NCBI GenBank assembly: GCA_047967505.1
Contig: CM106539.1
DNA: 64,000 nt
Strand: one strand, 5' to 3'
DNA from: Dipteris shenzhenensis
Lineage: Eukaryota; Polypodiophyta; Polypodiopsida; Gleicheniales
Position numbers and translations under genes: made by a program. Positions 12,901 through 22,599 of this stretch are shown in pieces. Position 1 is the stretch's first letter. Each line of letters starts with the position of its first letter. The notes beneath the pieces were generated by a model. It saw only the letters and a list, made by a program, of their open reading frames with translations. It had not been told where the DNA came from and searched no databases.

Positions 12901-15900
12901 CTTTCGCTCCCTTCTCAAAGCTTGAGGCCAAGAGAACTAAACCTCACTTTAGACCTTCGGCGCCACCCACACACACACAAAGGCCAATTAATGCATGAAT
13001 GCCCACATTTGACCACGCAATCACATAGACAATGATAGACACGTCATCTATAAAACACCACCTCGTCACATTGGATACCAACCATGATGCCCTAGAGGAC
13101 TTGGTGCACCCACAGTGCAACTCAACATCTCCCATAGGAGTCCTTGCAAAACATATTTTCATAACTTGGAATATTTACATCAGGCCATAATTACTTGCAC
13201 AAAAGCACCCACTAAAACCCAAAGCCCTCAGCTACACTAGCGGTTACACCCTATATACATGCAGTGCAATGCACAAAAGCCTTCTACATTTTTTAGCCTA
13301 TCAACGGCTTTGAAATCGGAGTCATATTGAACAAATGAGGAAGGAAAAAGTTTTGTTAAGTAAAAGGCCATTGCCTAGGGTAAAAAGGGGATTAGAAGAA
13401 TTAAAGTGTGGTATCCCAACGTGCACTTCCACGTCTTTGTCTCAGATGCCCCATACGATTCCTCCAATCCACCTACTTTCAAATTTTTGACAATGGTGTC
13501 TAGAGTTACGTGCAGCTTCAAGCCCATTTTTGACAATGGTGTCTAGAGTTATGGAAGTTTGAAGGTAGTACTAACTTTAAAGTAACAAGCATATACCTAG
13601 ATGAATCGAGGAACATTCCCAAACTCGTCCTCTAAAAACACAACATAGTGCAGTTTCAATCTCACGATAGTCACTCATAAGATTGAAAACCATGTGAGGG
13701 TGAGATACAAGTGTGAGCTATGATCGGAGTGCAAGTGAGAGCTATGAGCGGGAGCGAAGAGTGGAGCTTGTGAGCTATGAAGATGAGCGGTGAGCTGTGC
13801 TCCGTGGGCGAAGTGTGAGCAAAGAAGCGACGTTAATGTAGGCATTGCAGTAGCTGCGCATCAGCAGCGACTCAGGGCAATAGACTTGGCTGGCCTTGGT
13901 GCCGAAGGTTGTCAACAGCTGTAACGACGTAATTCAACATGTAATTTGAACAATGCACACATTTCTTTGGGATAGAAACTTTCAGAACATGGAGCAAGTT
14001 TCGAAATGTTTCAATCTCAAAGAAACTGTTTTGTTGTCGCCATAGTCGACTCCATGTTAATACTAATGTCTCAAGTGTTACTGGTGCTATTGCAATTGGT
14101 CGCAAGGTGTGTATTTTGATGTTTGTATATCAAGTGTACAATTGTGTTGGGATCAGTTGGTGTGACGATTCATCAATTGATTGTAACAACTAACATAATT
14201 GGCGGCTTAAGTACAGATGATGAGTTTGATAACGAGTAACGGAGATGGTCACAGGGTTCACACTCCATCTAATCCATGTTGGGAAATCAGTCCATGAGGT
14301 CACACTTCAAATAGTAGCGACCATCCACTCAATATCTTTGTAAAAAAATTATAGAATGCGAAGCAAAGGACCATGAGATGAGGGCCTCCAAAGGTGAGCT
14401 TCTAACTCTTAATTAGGAGATCGTCTCTTTCTTCGTCTCCACCCTCTGTGAAGGATCCGTTGGCTTATCTTAATGATCACCATTCTACCTTCTTCTTGGG
14501 ATCACCTAATCAAGCCAGCTGTTCACATTTTCCTTTGCCTATTGCAACACAGGCCTTCTCCTTGATACTCTTGGGTTGCTTTGTTGTATGTTATAGCAAG
14601 TCCCGAGAACCCCGGCAACGATAATTGGTTATGTTGGCCTTTTGACCAATAGCTCCAAGCTGATCCCCAATAACCTTGACCTTTACCATTATTGTATATC
14701 GAACCACACCAACTCAAGTACTGTTGTCTAACAGTCCACAAGAAATTACAGTTCATTCTCCTAATCTTCCCCAAGACACACCAACAAGGTGCTAGATGAC
14801 AAGCAGTGGGTAACGAGACCTTGGTCACGACCAAAACCACTCTCTGCAAGTGATAGTTTGGCGGACCTTGAATGCAAAAGCTTGCAACAAATACTCTCCA
14901 AGATAGCATTCTGCCAATCCCCACTTGGCATTCAAGAATAGTGCAATTTGGCTTATGGACTTCCAAGCCTAGGTCCTCTCTTCAAGCGAAAGAACTCTTC
15001 ACCTCTGAGAAACTCTCAAAGCATCCGTTAGTCCCCTTACAAAGAGTGCCTTGGCATTGCAAACTTATCATCTATTAAAGCATCCTTCGGGCGCGGATAG
15101 GTAGGCACATCACCATCTATGTAGATCCCTAAGACCACATGTAGTATTCTTCCATGAACAGAAAGAGAAAGGGCACCAGAGGAAAGAGACCTTGTGTGCC
15201 CCCATGCGGAGTTGGGCTTACAACCTACATAATGTGTTGAGATGCCTCATTTGATCATTCATAGAAACCAAGTCTGTGTCATGGTGCCCCAATTCAGTCC
15301 TTGTCTACCCTAGTGTAAGCTAATTAGAGGAGAATCATGTGAGGTTGCGAGAGCTAATGTGCCCAATCAACGACCTCCTAGAATTTAAAGATTTTGTCTT
15401 GAACAAAGACGATCTACTAAAGGTTGATGAGGTCTAGGAGCCAAGTTAGAGATATCTTATAGGTTTTTGTCCAAAAGGGAGATGGCCCATTGTTGTTGGA
15501 CACTGGCCATATCCCCTCCCTTGGGAATGAGGTGATCCAAACTGAAAGAGAGGGGACGGGGTATGAAACCTAAGGTGGAGACCAAATCCAAACAATGCAT
15601 AGTATATGTTCCTGCAGTTCCACTAGGATACGAGGCCTCTACCTAGAAAGCTGATTCTAAACAGTGCCCAAGACCTATTCAGGGTCCATTTTCATTGAGC
15701 CCTCCTTATCGTTTAACCGTTTAGATACTGGGGCTATGTCTAAGTTGACTAGTGGCCAATAGTATGGAAGAACCGGCATGTCATTTTGTCGCCGACCATG
15801 TCCAACGAGTTTGGATAAAGTGAAGGGTATACGTCGACCATCTAGCCTCAATTATCCACGATGCCCAAGCTCCTTCAAAGTCCAGAATTGAATGATGAAC

Positions 15901-18900
15901 TCTCTGATGTCCTCCGCATGGTACAAAATTGCTCGAATCGAAGAACTATGAGAAATAATCAAGCTTATTCTAACTTATCACTATGGGTTCTAATCACGCG
16001 TAGTTTGACTCCTATAATGGTTATAATGTATGCAAACTAATGATTACTATATGCATGGTAGGTCCTCAAAGCAATATGCATAAGACCTCAACCTGTTAAT
16101 CAAGATTTACTTGACTAAAGGGTAAGGCGGTGGACTTGCTTGTAAGGACAAGAAGGCTGAAAGTGGCAGGCAAAAGTTTGCAGGCCTGCAGTGTTAAATA
16201 TTCTCAAGAGTTTTAAAAACATTTTACATTTCAAATTGGAGATTTTTTAAGTTTAGTGCAACCGAGAACCCCACACCATTTGCCTAGACGTAGGGTTATC
16301 TCTAAGAAGCTATGTGCAACGACTATTGGTAAGCTCTAAGATTTTGAGCAAACCATGGTTTACGAAAATACATGTATAATCTAGAAGTCACCCTAGGAAC
16401 CCATACCACTTGCCAAGAACAAGGCTATCTCCAAAAGACTATGCTGTAAAACTTTGCAACAAATCTAAGCTCTAAGCCTTGGAGCAACCCAAGGTTAAAA
16501 GTACCAAAAGAGTGCTAAAAAAGGACAAGCAATGATTGCTGTTGGATCTAGGGGCTTGATATTGGCCGTTGATGTGATCTATGAATAACAATTACAAAAG
16601 GGATCCCCCACTCTACCTTAATAGCAGGGGAGGCTCTAAAATCTTGACTTTTTAGATTTTTTGACTGTGGCTCAACTGTGGCTCCTAGATTTTTTGACTG
16701 CCTACATGTTGTTTCCACGTCTTCACCCCCAAATAGCTGTTGTCATCCCTACCAACCCTTGGAATTGCTGCCCAAGACGTGCATCGGCCGAACTCGCTGT
16801 CACCTCTCTCTCTGTCTCTCCCTCCCTCCCTCCCTCTCAATTTCACAATGAAATCGGGATTCGGCGCGCAGGACTGCGTGCTTTGAGATCAATGCTTTTA
16901 GGGGTATTTCAGCATGGGGATATGAAATCCCCCTATTTGGCTTGCTAGTCAGATCAGCAACATTATATCCAGGTGCATTTTGCACAGTGGACTTGCAAGT
17001 CAATGAGTAGTTGCTTCATCCAGGTAAGTCATTAGTCTACATGATATCATCCTGGCAGAGTTTGCAGTGAGATCCATACACATGGATGCTTCTTCATCAT
17101 GCCTACCTCGAGCGTGCCAGATTGAGGTTTGTTTCATCGTCCATGTTAGCAGCAGAGGGGACGGGCATTGTTGATATGCAGAAACTAATGGATAGATTTT
17201 GCCTGACACCCTTGGGTGATCACTGATCCCAGCCACTTGGTGGAGAGATTTGAGATTTTGGCACTCTGGGCGGTTTGCAAGAGGTGGAGACAAAGGATCA
17301 TGTGTTACTGGAAACCTAATTCCCCTTGACACAGCTCAGGGTGATATCATACATGACCATCCTTATTTTGGAGAACTGGCATGATATCTTGCATCTTATT
17401 TTTGTTCTTGTTTTTTGAGGTGGTTATGCTCGAGTTTTTTCTTTTTTTTAACCATTAATGACGATAGTCTCAAAATTTAGATGCAGGGGGAAACGGGTGC
17501 CTTATACCTTCAAATATCCAATGGTTGAGTGATTTCTTTGAATTATGAGCTACAGGGTTTTCTGTTCCTGTCATTGGGAGTTGTGAATGTTTTCATGTAT
17601 CTGTACAAAATGACTCTATTTTCATATTCCCATCCACGACTCCGTGTCTAATCAAACACGAGTTTTCAACTTTGCCTGATTGCCAGGTAAGAGCCTGGCA
17701 CAATATACCAATTCCTGAACAGCGTCTACGCTTCTGGTCAGAACCTGATGTGGAATTGAATTTAGCCAAGGAGGCAGGGGTCACGGTGTTCCGCCTGGGT
17801 ATTGATTGGGGTCGTATTGTCCCTGTCGAACCTGTGAACGGAACCAAAGAAGTGGTAGGTATTCTGTTTCTTCTAAGTGCGTCTCAATTATGCAGCGTTT
17901 TTTCTTGCCGATTTTCAATCCATGGGTTTAACTCCATCCATCCCTTCTTTTATGAATACTGTGATACATTTCTTTTATGCTTTATTTGATAAACTATTTT
18001 GTATGGAGCGCTGACCTGTTTTTCTAGGTTTTTTGAAAGGCAAATAAGGAAGCCGTAGAGCACTACAAAAGGATTCTAGAGAGAGTCCATGAGCACGGGA
18101 TGCAAGTTATGCTCACGCTCTTCCATCATTCATTGCCAAAATGGGCTCTTTCATATGGTGGTTGGACAGACAGACGCACTGTAACTTACTTCGTAGAATT
18201 TGTCAGGTCGCTACAATTGTGAAAGTCCTTTTATTTTTCTTTTTAATCGATTAATTATTTTATTTTATTTTTATTTTCCCTTTTTGGGGCCGGGAGGGGG
18301 GCAATAAGTATGGAGGAAAATGTAGTAATTGGACCCAAAGGGGTGCTATTGAATGACTCCTTTGCTTCACTTTGCAGGTATACAAAAGAACAGTTTGGAG
18401 GTTTGGTTGACTATTGGGTGACCTTCAATGAGCCTCACATATTTGTATTGCTTTCACATTGTTCTGGAGCTTGGCCTCCTGGTGAAAAGCTATCAACAGT
18501 AAGGTCTTTGGTATGTTTCACCCCATATGGACACTTTGGGCAGGCAATGGATTCAATTATTATTGCCCACATGTCGGCCTACAATGTTCTGCATGAAGGG
18601 TAGACACTCATCTTTTCTTGCTCTTTATAAGAAGACTCATCTCCTTTTTTTCCGCATCTACAGAGGAAGGGAGAAAACAGACAGGAAGGTAGGGCAGAGG
18701 ATAAGCAGTCCCCAGTGTTATATGTTTCAGTTTAACTTTTCTGGTAGAACGGCCTAAAGTTCTGATATATGATCAATTGGAAATCATACCTATCCTGTGC
18801 GAGGGAGTTTAAAGTTTCTGTGAATAGCACATAATCTTAGTACATAGCGGTTTCTGTTTTTCTTTCATGAAATCTTGGATCACATAGCATGCCAGAAAGT

Positions 18901-20855
18901 CTAGAAATTTCAAACGAGTGCATTGTGGAGCTTTTTCAAATTTTGATCGACTACAGAACATCAGATTCCAAATGAAAAGCTCAGTAGACAATTTCTTATT
19001 CTAGTATCCCAGTGAGCACTTAGATAGAAGTTATGGATGTATAACCCCCCCGTACTGATTGTAAGTGCTTATAAGACAGTCTGCATCGTTGTCACTTTTG
19101 TAGGATTCCACCTTCTCTGGTGTGCTTTTGGCCAGGAGTAGTTTGACAATTCTTTTGTCCTTTTCACCACACGCACTAAGGATATATTTTCTCGCTTTGG
19201 TATCTGTAAAGCTGTCTTAAGAAGTTTCTGTATATATTTGGTCAACTTTTCCTACTACGAAGCCATGTGGTATTTCTTGTAGCAAGGAACTATTTGACAT
19301 ATGCAAACAAGCTTAGCCCTCAAATGTCAAAGATGCTTCGTCATAGGACAAGTCTGAATCTCTATGCATTTTTTGCAGGAATTCAAAGACTATGGTTGGT
19401 GTAGCGCATCATGTGGGCATAATAAGGCCCTATGGACTTCTTGATATTCCTATTGTTCTTGCTTCAAGATGGTTAACACAGTTTCACTGGATAGACCACA
19501 TTTTCAGCCATTTGGACTTCTGTGGTTTGAACTACTATGGACAGGCAAGGCAAGCTGCTTTATTATTTACATTACCATTTTCTCAATCGATGGTAGAAGT
19601 ATGCTTGTTTGTCTTATCATTTCCAGAAAGAGTAGCACTCGTTACTTTTCCTTAATTGACAGGAAGTACTTTCAGTAGCCGGGCTGCTACTGGCAGAGGA
19701 TGAGGAGTATAGTGAGGCAGGGAGGGGTGTTTATCCCAACGGGCTGTATGAGTTGTTGGTGGCCTTTCACAATCGCTACAAGAACCGGAGTCCAAGGCTT
19801 CGGTACATTATCACAGAGAATGGATTTGCTGATGCTCGTGATATATTGAGGAGACCCTATCTTCTGGAACATGTCTTGGCAGTTGATGCTGCAATTAGGC
19901 AGGTTGCGACTCTTACACTATTCCAATCTGACATTTGATTTTACTTGAAGCCATAATTGCATAGTCGATATCAAAGGAATGAACTGTGTTCCTGCATTTT
20001 TCAAAGTATGTGGATTCTGTCCTTTTTGTGCTCCTGATGCAGGGGGTCCCCGTGGATGGGTATTTGCATTGGACAATTGCAGACAATTGGGAATGGGCTG
20101 ATGGATATTGTCCAAAGTTTGGTCTTGTGGACGTAGACAGGGAAAATAATCTGACTCGCTACCCTCGCCCTTCCTATTATCTTTACAAAAAGGCATGTAT
20201 ATTAGTACCTTTGTCAAAACATTTTCTTATTGTGATCACATGATAATCAAGTATTTAGTTTTTAGGGAGATTTTGTCTTCCACATGCTTTTCATCAGGTA
20301 GTCGTTGCCTTGAAGCATGCTATACCCATCAACTGTCTTACTGTTGAAATGCAGATAGCAGAAACTGGAGTGGTCACAGCCAAACAAAGAGAGAGCGAAT
20401 GGGAAATACTACAGAAAGACATGAAAGGAGGGGGAGTTCGCCCGTTCTGCCGTGCAACTGACCAGTTTAATCGCATGTGGGCTGGTGAGTTGTTATGGTC
20501 TTTCGTGCTAGGCTGCACGTCTGTCCCTTTGAAGTCAGTCATGACACCCTTCCAAAAGGGTTGAAATTGTATTTAAAGACTGAGTCGGTATACTAGTCAG
20601 AAATATATAGAAGGGACTAATCTTTGGAAATTCCATGTGATGCTTGTCTTTCCAGATAGTCTAGACCAGCCCATCTTGCGGGCTATTTCTGACAGAGATT
20701 GGCGGTTTGGTAAGTATCAGCGCCATGGTTTGCTCACCTATGTTGTTCGATCACTTGAAGTCACCAAAATACTTTTCTACGATGTTGTACGAGTAATCTT
20801 GGGTGAATATGTCGAAAGTACTCTCCCTTCAGAAGTGATTGCTGGTGAACTTTAA
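2478..20855 (+). CDS. SFR2: Galactolipid:galactolipid galactosyltransferase, SFR2-type GH1 protein (10 exons)
   Basis: SFR2 works at the chloroplast outer envelope, moving galactose between monogalactolipids to make oligogalactolipids and diacylglycerol, which protects membranes during freezing. I placed exons at 2478-2667, 3091-3212, 17687-17854, 18040-18206, 18378-18599, 19379-19544, 19663-19902, 20043-20192, 20355-20484 and 20656-20855; phases agree throughout and give 584 codons. Matches to the family include FFFGLATAPAHVEDDLDDAW, FRLGIDWGRIVPVEP, MLTLFHHSLP, TFNEPH (acid/base Glu about residue 234), VGVAHHV, NYYGQ, YSEAGRGVYPNGLY, ITENG (nucleophile Glu about 397), DNWEWADGY.PKFGLV and RDWRFGKYQ. 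The N terminus is hydrophobic, as expected for an envelope anchor. It is about 40 residues shorter than Arabidopsis SFR2, all in the linker before AWHN, so an exon may be unplaced or lost. Family is sure; activity is inferred. Confidence 0.88.
3091..3212 (+). CDS. SFR2: SFR2-type exon 2: FFFGLATAPAHVEDDLDDAW block
   Basis: The acceptor is TTGTGCAG|AA; an in-frame stop at 3072-3074 just upstream shows that an intron must end here. The exon encodes EDGEGSRKFFFGLATAPAHV and continues EDDLDDAWLDFAKGTHDKRP, the most diagnostic N-terminal SFR2 block. The donor is CCC|GTAAGC, phase 0. Confidence 0.88.
4900..5019 (+). CDS. Candidate missing middle exon of the SFR2-type gene
   Basis: Within intron 2, an open 120 bp segment is bounded by CTAGTGCAG|CTT and GGGCAG|GTAGAA. 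It is phase 0 at both ends, which exons 2 and 3 require, and its 40 codons would close the length gap to Arabidopsis SFR2. It encodes a hydrophilic stretch containing AAVETHQKGDPSAGTVREVL. The linker is poorly conserved between species, and I see no clear match to the basic RKPLRVAMEAM-like segment of rice SFR2. It could be chance, so I did not count it in the 584-codon model. Confidence 0.22.
5495..5523. repeat. (AG)n microsatellite
   Basis: About 14 uninterrupted AG units inside SFR2-type intron 2. Confidence 0.95.
6065..6300 (+). repeat. Degenerate tandem repeat, four copies
   Basis: Four copies of a block starting gtccacaagcagaacagtct and running into tctacatatacgtctagatc begin at about 6065, 6106, 6192 and 6252 (the last reads atccacaag). 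Spacing is irregular (about 41, 86 and 60 bp), which points to internal deletions or insertions. The block lies inside an open frame at 5864-6403 with no recognisable domain. Confidence 0.75.
6484..6672 (+). other. Proline/glutamine/serine-rich open segment, unidentified
   Basis: The frame encodes alanine-, proline- and glutamine-rich sequence (for example PALNPQPQPTAAPSQHPRQP). Together with the frame at 6309-6611 it looks more like exon-type composition than the AT-rich intron around it. It has no domain I recognise and no convincing splice partners. It could be a captured transcript fragment or chance. Confidence 0.15.
6894..6934. repeat. (TC)n microsatellite
   Basis: About 20 TC units in SFR2-type intron 2. 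Confidence 0.95.
7800..8535 (-). repeat. Two diverged direct copies, possible old mobile-element fragment
   Basis: On the minus strand, the segments at about 7800-7935 and 8400-8535 translate similarly (VSSI.S..EVF....VL......) and share DNA blocks such as gaaggacta and agaagatact. They look like two old copies of one sequence about 600 bp apart. The 140-codon minus frame at 8104-8526 contains GGDFN, which is reminiscent of LINE endonucleases, but the flanks do not support that. Confidence 0.3.
8647..9132 (+). repeat. 5' LTR of element A
   Basis: It starts TGTCATGTGCATGG and ends GGGGTCGTGTCA. It contains AT-rich TATATATAG promoter-like sequence and a perfect 10-bp inverted repeat at 8860-8884. 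Confidence 0.92.
8860..8884. other. Perfect stem-loop in the element A LTR
   Basis: ATCAGTTGAG (8860-8869) and CTCAACTGAT (8875-8884) are exact inverted repeats around a 5-base loop CGCTC. The same structure is kept intact in the 3' LTR at 10610-10634 although the surrounding LTR sequence has diverged. A transcribed hairpin in R/U5 could act in packaging or 3' end formation; this role is inferred. Confidence 0.8.
9135..9147 (+). promoter_or_regulatory. Primer binding site of element A (tRNA-iMet type)
   Basis: TGGTATCAGAGCC follows the 5' LTR after a 2-base spacer and matches the complement of the 3' end of plant initiator tRNA-Met. Confidence 0.92.
10382..10394 (+). promoter_or_regulatory. 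Polypurine tract of element A
   Basis: AGAGGAAGTGGAG ends 2 bases before the 3' LTR and is the expected plus-strand primer. Confidence 0.75.
10397..10887 (+). repeat. 3' LTR of element A
   Basis: It is 491 bp with the same termini as the 5' LTR, and is followed by the target duplication AACTT at 10888-10892. Confidence 0.92.
11110..11560 (-). pseudogene. LINE remnant, C-terminal zinc-binding region after RT
   Basis: The minus strand reads GDPEMIMHCLCNCPAAQRIW, a close match to the family pattern in which a Cys pair is followed by E..HCL..CP.A..IW downstream of plant LINE reverse transcriptases. Upstream on the same strand is LLLNGGLWRINHQL, in the position of the usual short helical segment. 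The expected leading C-x-x-C is gone, and stops and frame changes surround it. No RT core is recognisable next to it. It is a decayed non-LTR fragment inside SFR2-type intron 2. Confidence 0.5.
11561..14522. other. Intron DNA with no recognised feature
   Basis: Several short minus-strand frames (for example at 12344-12592) could be further LINE debris, but I see no diagnostic motif. A 27-bp direct repeat containing tttttgacaatggtgtctag lies at about 13486 and 13529. At 13.70-13.80 kb the phrase gtgagctatga recurs in a GAGC-rich patch. Confidence 0.4.
14523..14966 (-). pseudogene. Probable LINE remnant downstream of the RT core
   Basis: The 147-codon minus frame contains HLAPCWCVLGKIRRMNCNFLW, which resembles the segment of plant LINE polyproteins that follows the reverse transcriptase, typically ending K(I)xRLxxxFLWG. 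The usual following GGLG motif is not readable. Placement is based on this one stretch, so the call is tentative. Confidence 0.4.
16259..16500 (+). repeat. Diverged ~130 bp tandem duplication
   Basis: Two copies at about 16259-16370 and 16389-16500 share, with scattered changes, a block reading accgagaaccccacaccatt in one copy and the related ctaggaacccataccactt in the other, then ggctatctc and taagctctaag. This is old intron repeat DNA. Confidence 0.6.
16804..16838. repeat. Imperfect CT/CCT tract
   Basis: A run of CTCT, GTCT and CCCT units; pyrimidine-only apart from a single G. Confidence 0.85.
17687..17854 (+). CDS. SFR2: SFR2-type exon 3: AWHN...FRLGIDWGRIVPVEP
   Basis: The acceptor is GATTGCCAG|GTA. 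The 56 codons align with the SFR2 segment from NVAAWHN to GIKEAV, including RLRFWSEPD and AKEAGVTVFR. The exon ends GAAGTG|GTAGGT, phase 0 at both ends. Confidence 0.9.
18040..18206 (+). CDS. SFR2: SFR2-type exon 4: AVEHYKRIL...HHSLPKWA
   Basis: It begins GCAAATAAGGAAGCC after TTGAAAG. An alternative acceptor at TTTCTAG would read into a stop. It encodes MLTLFHHSLP and the GGWTDRRTVTYFVEF segment. It ends GTCAG|GTCGCT, phase 2. Confidence 0.88.
18378..18599 (+). CDS. SFR2: SFR2-type exon 5: catalytic acid/base exon (TFNEPH)
   Basis: The acceptor is TTTGCAG|G, which completes AG+G (Arg). It encodes YTKEQFGGLVDYWVTFNEPH, with the GH1 acid/base glutamate in NEP, then GAWPPGEK and a helical segment ending NVLHEG. 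The donor is GG|GTAGAC, phase 2. The following intron (779 bp) contains nothing recognisable. Confidence 0.9.
19379..19544 (+). CDS. SFR2: SFR2-type exon 6: VGVAHHV...NYYGQ, followed by a GC donor
   Basis: The acceptor TTTTGCAG|G completes Gly. It encodes NSKTMVGVAHHVGIIRPYGL and ends LDFCGLNYYGQ. The next bases are GCAAGG, so the intron 19545-19662 has a GC-AG border; no GT donor nearby keeps the conserved NYYGQ|EV junction. Confidence 0.88.
19663..19902 (+). CDS. SFR2: SFR2-type exon 7: catalytic nucleophile exon (ITENG)
   Basis: The acceptor is AATTGACAG|GAA. The 80 codons include DEEYSEAGRGVYPNGLYELL, the nucleophile motif YIITENG and RRPYLLEHVLAVDAAIRQ. It ends AGGCAG|GTTGCG, phase 0. 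Confidence 0.92.
20043..20192 (+). CDS. SFR2: SFR2-type exon 8: GVPVDGYLHWTIADNWEWADGY, followed by a GC donor
   Basis: The acceptor is TGATGCAG|GGG. The 50 codons match the SFR2 GV.VLGY.FWT.SDNWEWADGYGPKFGL region and end PRPSYYLYKK. The exon is followed by GCATGT, a second apparent GC-AG border. Confidence 0.88.
20355..20484 (+). CDS. SFR2: SFR2-type exon 9: IAETGVVTAKQR...RPFCRATDQ
   Basis: The acceptor AAATGCAG|ATA keeps the length conserved with SFR2 (LFSKIVKSGKVTR region). An upstream acceptor at 20297 (CATCAG|GTA) would add 57 in-frame, stop-free bases (19 residues) and could be used alternatively. It ends GCTG|GTGAGT, phase 1. Confidence 0.85.
20656..20855 (+). CDS. SFR2: SFR2-type exon 10: RDWRFGKYQ and C-terminal tail
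   Basis: The acceptor TTTCCAG|AT completes Asp. It encodes SLDQPILRAISDRDWRFGKY, the conserved C-terminal SFR2 signature, and then a tail ending AGEL before TAA at 20853-20855. Confidence 0.9.
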
Positions 20856-20886
20856 CGTAGCCTATATTTAAGCAAAGTCTATGTAA

Positions 20887-21113
20887 TGTATCTCCCTTCA
20901 CCTCCGGAGTGCCAACAGAAACTCAGTACAAAGACTTTGTATAAATGGATGCTCAGGTATGTGTGGGTGTGTGGGTTTGTATGTGTGAGAGCATACTTTT
21001 ATACTATGGTCTACACCCACTGTTGGGCGCTGATGATGTCAGTGGGGATGTCATAGTAGCTAGTCCCTGCCATGCGTGATGGAGTTTATGGTTTTCAATC
21101 TTATGAGTGAATG
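20887..21113 (+). repeat. Dispersed repeat in the likely SFR2-type 3' UTR (copy 1)
   Basis: This segment, starting 32 bp after the stop codon, shares a long match with 32066-32273 in the same orientation. Common blocks are actcagtacaaa, ctttgtataaatggatgctc, tgtgtgggtgtgtgggtt and tagtccct. The sequence right before the repeat (taatgtatctcccttcacctcc) recurs in altered form at its end (taatgtatctttcttcatctg, 21113). It is either a transposed repeat within the UTR or a UTR fragment copied downstream. Confidence 0.75.
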
Positions 21114-21324
21114 TAATGTATCTTTCTTCATCTGAGGGTGCAGAATTGTCCTATTTTGGAAGTCATAAATTCCAAGCTTGTAATCTTGATCCTATCAGAG
21201 CCCTTTTATCTTTCAATCTTGACTCATGGGGGAAAATGTGCAATTGCCATTTATGTGTTTGTGGGCCCTTCCGCACACCCCTAAATGCACATGGCACACA
21301 CATGCACAAATGCAAGCATGCACA

Positions 21325-21417
21325 TGTGCACGAGTATGTGCAATCTATCTCTCTCTTCATTAACCTGACAGCTGCACAAGTATGTGCAATCTATCTCTCT
21401 CTTCATTAATTTGATAG
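21325..21417 (+). repeat. ~46 bp tandem duplication
   Basis: Two adjacent copies contain tatgtgcaatctatctctct followed by cttcattaa. Confidence 0.85.
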
Positions 21418-22596
21418 CATAAAATGGCTTTATTTTGTAAGTTTGAAATCCCAACCTTGATGAGTTTGCTTTTTAATCTTTCAATTCAAATATCAAGAGA
21501 ACAAGCCGGATAAACGACTTAAAAACAAAAGGTGTGACCTGCACTGGTCAGCAACAAGTTACAATCAGAGGAACCTAAATTGATTAGACAAGATCCAACC
21601 AACCTATCTGTCCCTCCTATATCTAGACCTATATTATGCAACATAGCCTTAAGAAACCCAACCGCAACATCTTCATAAAACCCTAACTAACTTTGTGATT
21701 AAAAATAATTCTATTGTCTTAGAGTTTACTAATTTAATACATTGGCTCTATTCTATTGTGTTCAAAAATTTCCTACATCCAATCTATTCTCAATTTTCTC
21801 ACCTGACTTTGGTTGCATCCTTAATTTTGCAAACAAAATTCTCATCATGATTTCGAGGAGTTGTTGCACCCACCAAGGAGGGATGCAGGAAAAATGCTTC
21901 TCATTGTTTTTGTGAATGCTTGATTAAGCTTAGGGATGAAAATGAAGAGGGGCAATAGATGAAACATTCAAGAAGTGGGAGAGAGAGAGAGAGAGAGATA
22001 ACGTTTGTAGAAGACCTCACGGGCTTATGAGACAAAGTACCAGCACCAACACAAATAAGTGACTTACTACATGTGGATACCTAGAGAATTGAGGGAGTGC
22101 ATAAGGTCAACTCCTTGAGTTATTATAGGACATAGCTACATTCTAAAGTCATCTTTATAACAATAGTTTAAGATTGAGAGTCTTTGGGTTTGGATTTGAA
22201 GTCCCTAATCAATGCTTGCCCATCTCGATAAATCGTCCATTTACTTGCCTTGCGTACCTTGGTGAGTTAATTGTTTCTTTGCATGAGCTAGATCGAAGTG
22301 AGCTCCTCAGATACCCAAATCTTTGTACCCTTCAACTTATGTGTTTGATTGAGAATTTTGATTCTTGCTACCTTCCCTCTACAGTACATCTGCGCTTGTG
22401 TGCTAGTTTGACAGACATTGCGGATATCATTTTCATCCCACTCGATTTGCGGTATTTTCTCATTAAGGCATATGATTATGTCCTCTATGCTTGAGAGAGA
22501 GAGAGAGTGGCAACAAGAGAAAGAGAGATATAGGTGAGGCGGAGGAGCAGGAGGCGGTGAGACGAAGCAGTGAGTATTCTAGAGGTTTTGTGAAAT
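21418..22596. other. Intergenic DNA, short GA tracts only
   Basis: Apart from (GA)n at 21979-21998 and 22494-22507, I see no gene or element. Confidence 0.5.
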
Positions 22597-22599
22597 TCA

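Larger units (their letters stand above)
3213..17686 (+). other. SFR2-type intron 2, 14,474 bp, filled with mobile DNA
   Basis: The intron runs from GTAAGC at 3213 to TTGCCAG at 17686 and separates two exons whose codons both match SFR2. It holds the LTR element at 8647-10887, minus-strand LINE remnants near 11.1-11.6 and 14.5-15.0 kb, an internal repeat at 6.06-6.3 kb and several CT tracts. Stretches 3213-4899, 5020-6060, 7000-7800, 11.6-14.5 and 15.1-16.25 kb show nothing I recognise. A middle exon may be hidden here because the assembled protein is short at exactly this junction. Confidence 0.8.

Noticed and set aside
17593-17847. 84-codon antisense frame over exon 3
   Set aside because: It is a shadow of the coding exon on the opposite strand.
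20310-20354. Treating the 57 bp before exon 9 as constitutive coding sequence
   Set aside because: It would insert 19 residues into a length-conserved part of the SFR2 family; kept only as a possible alternative splice form.
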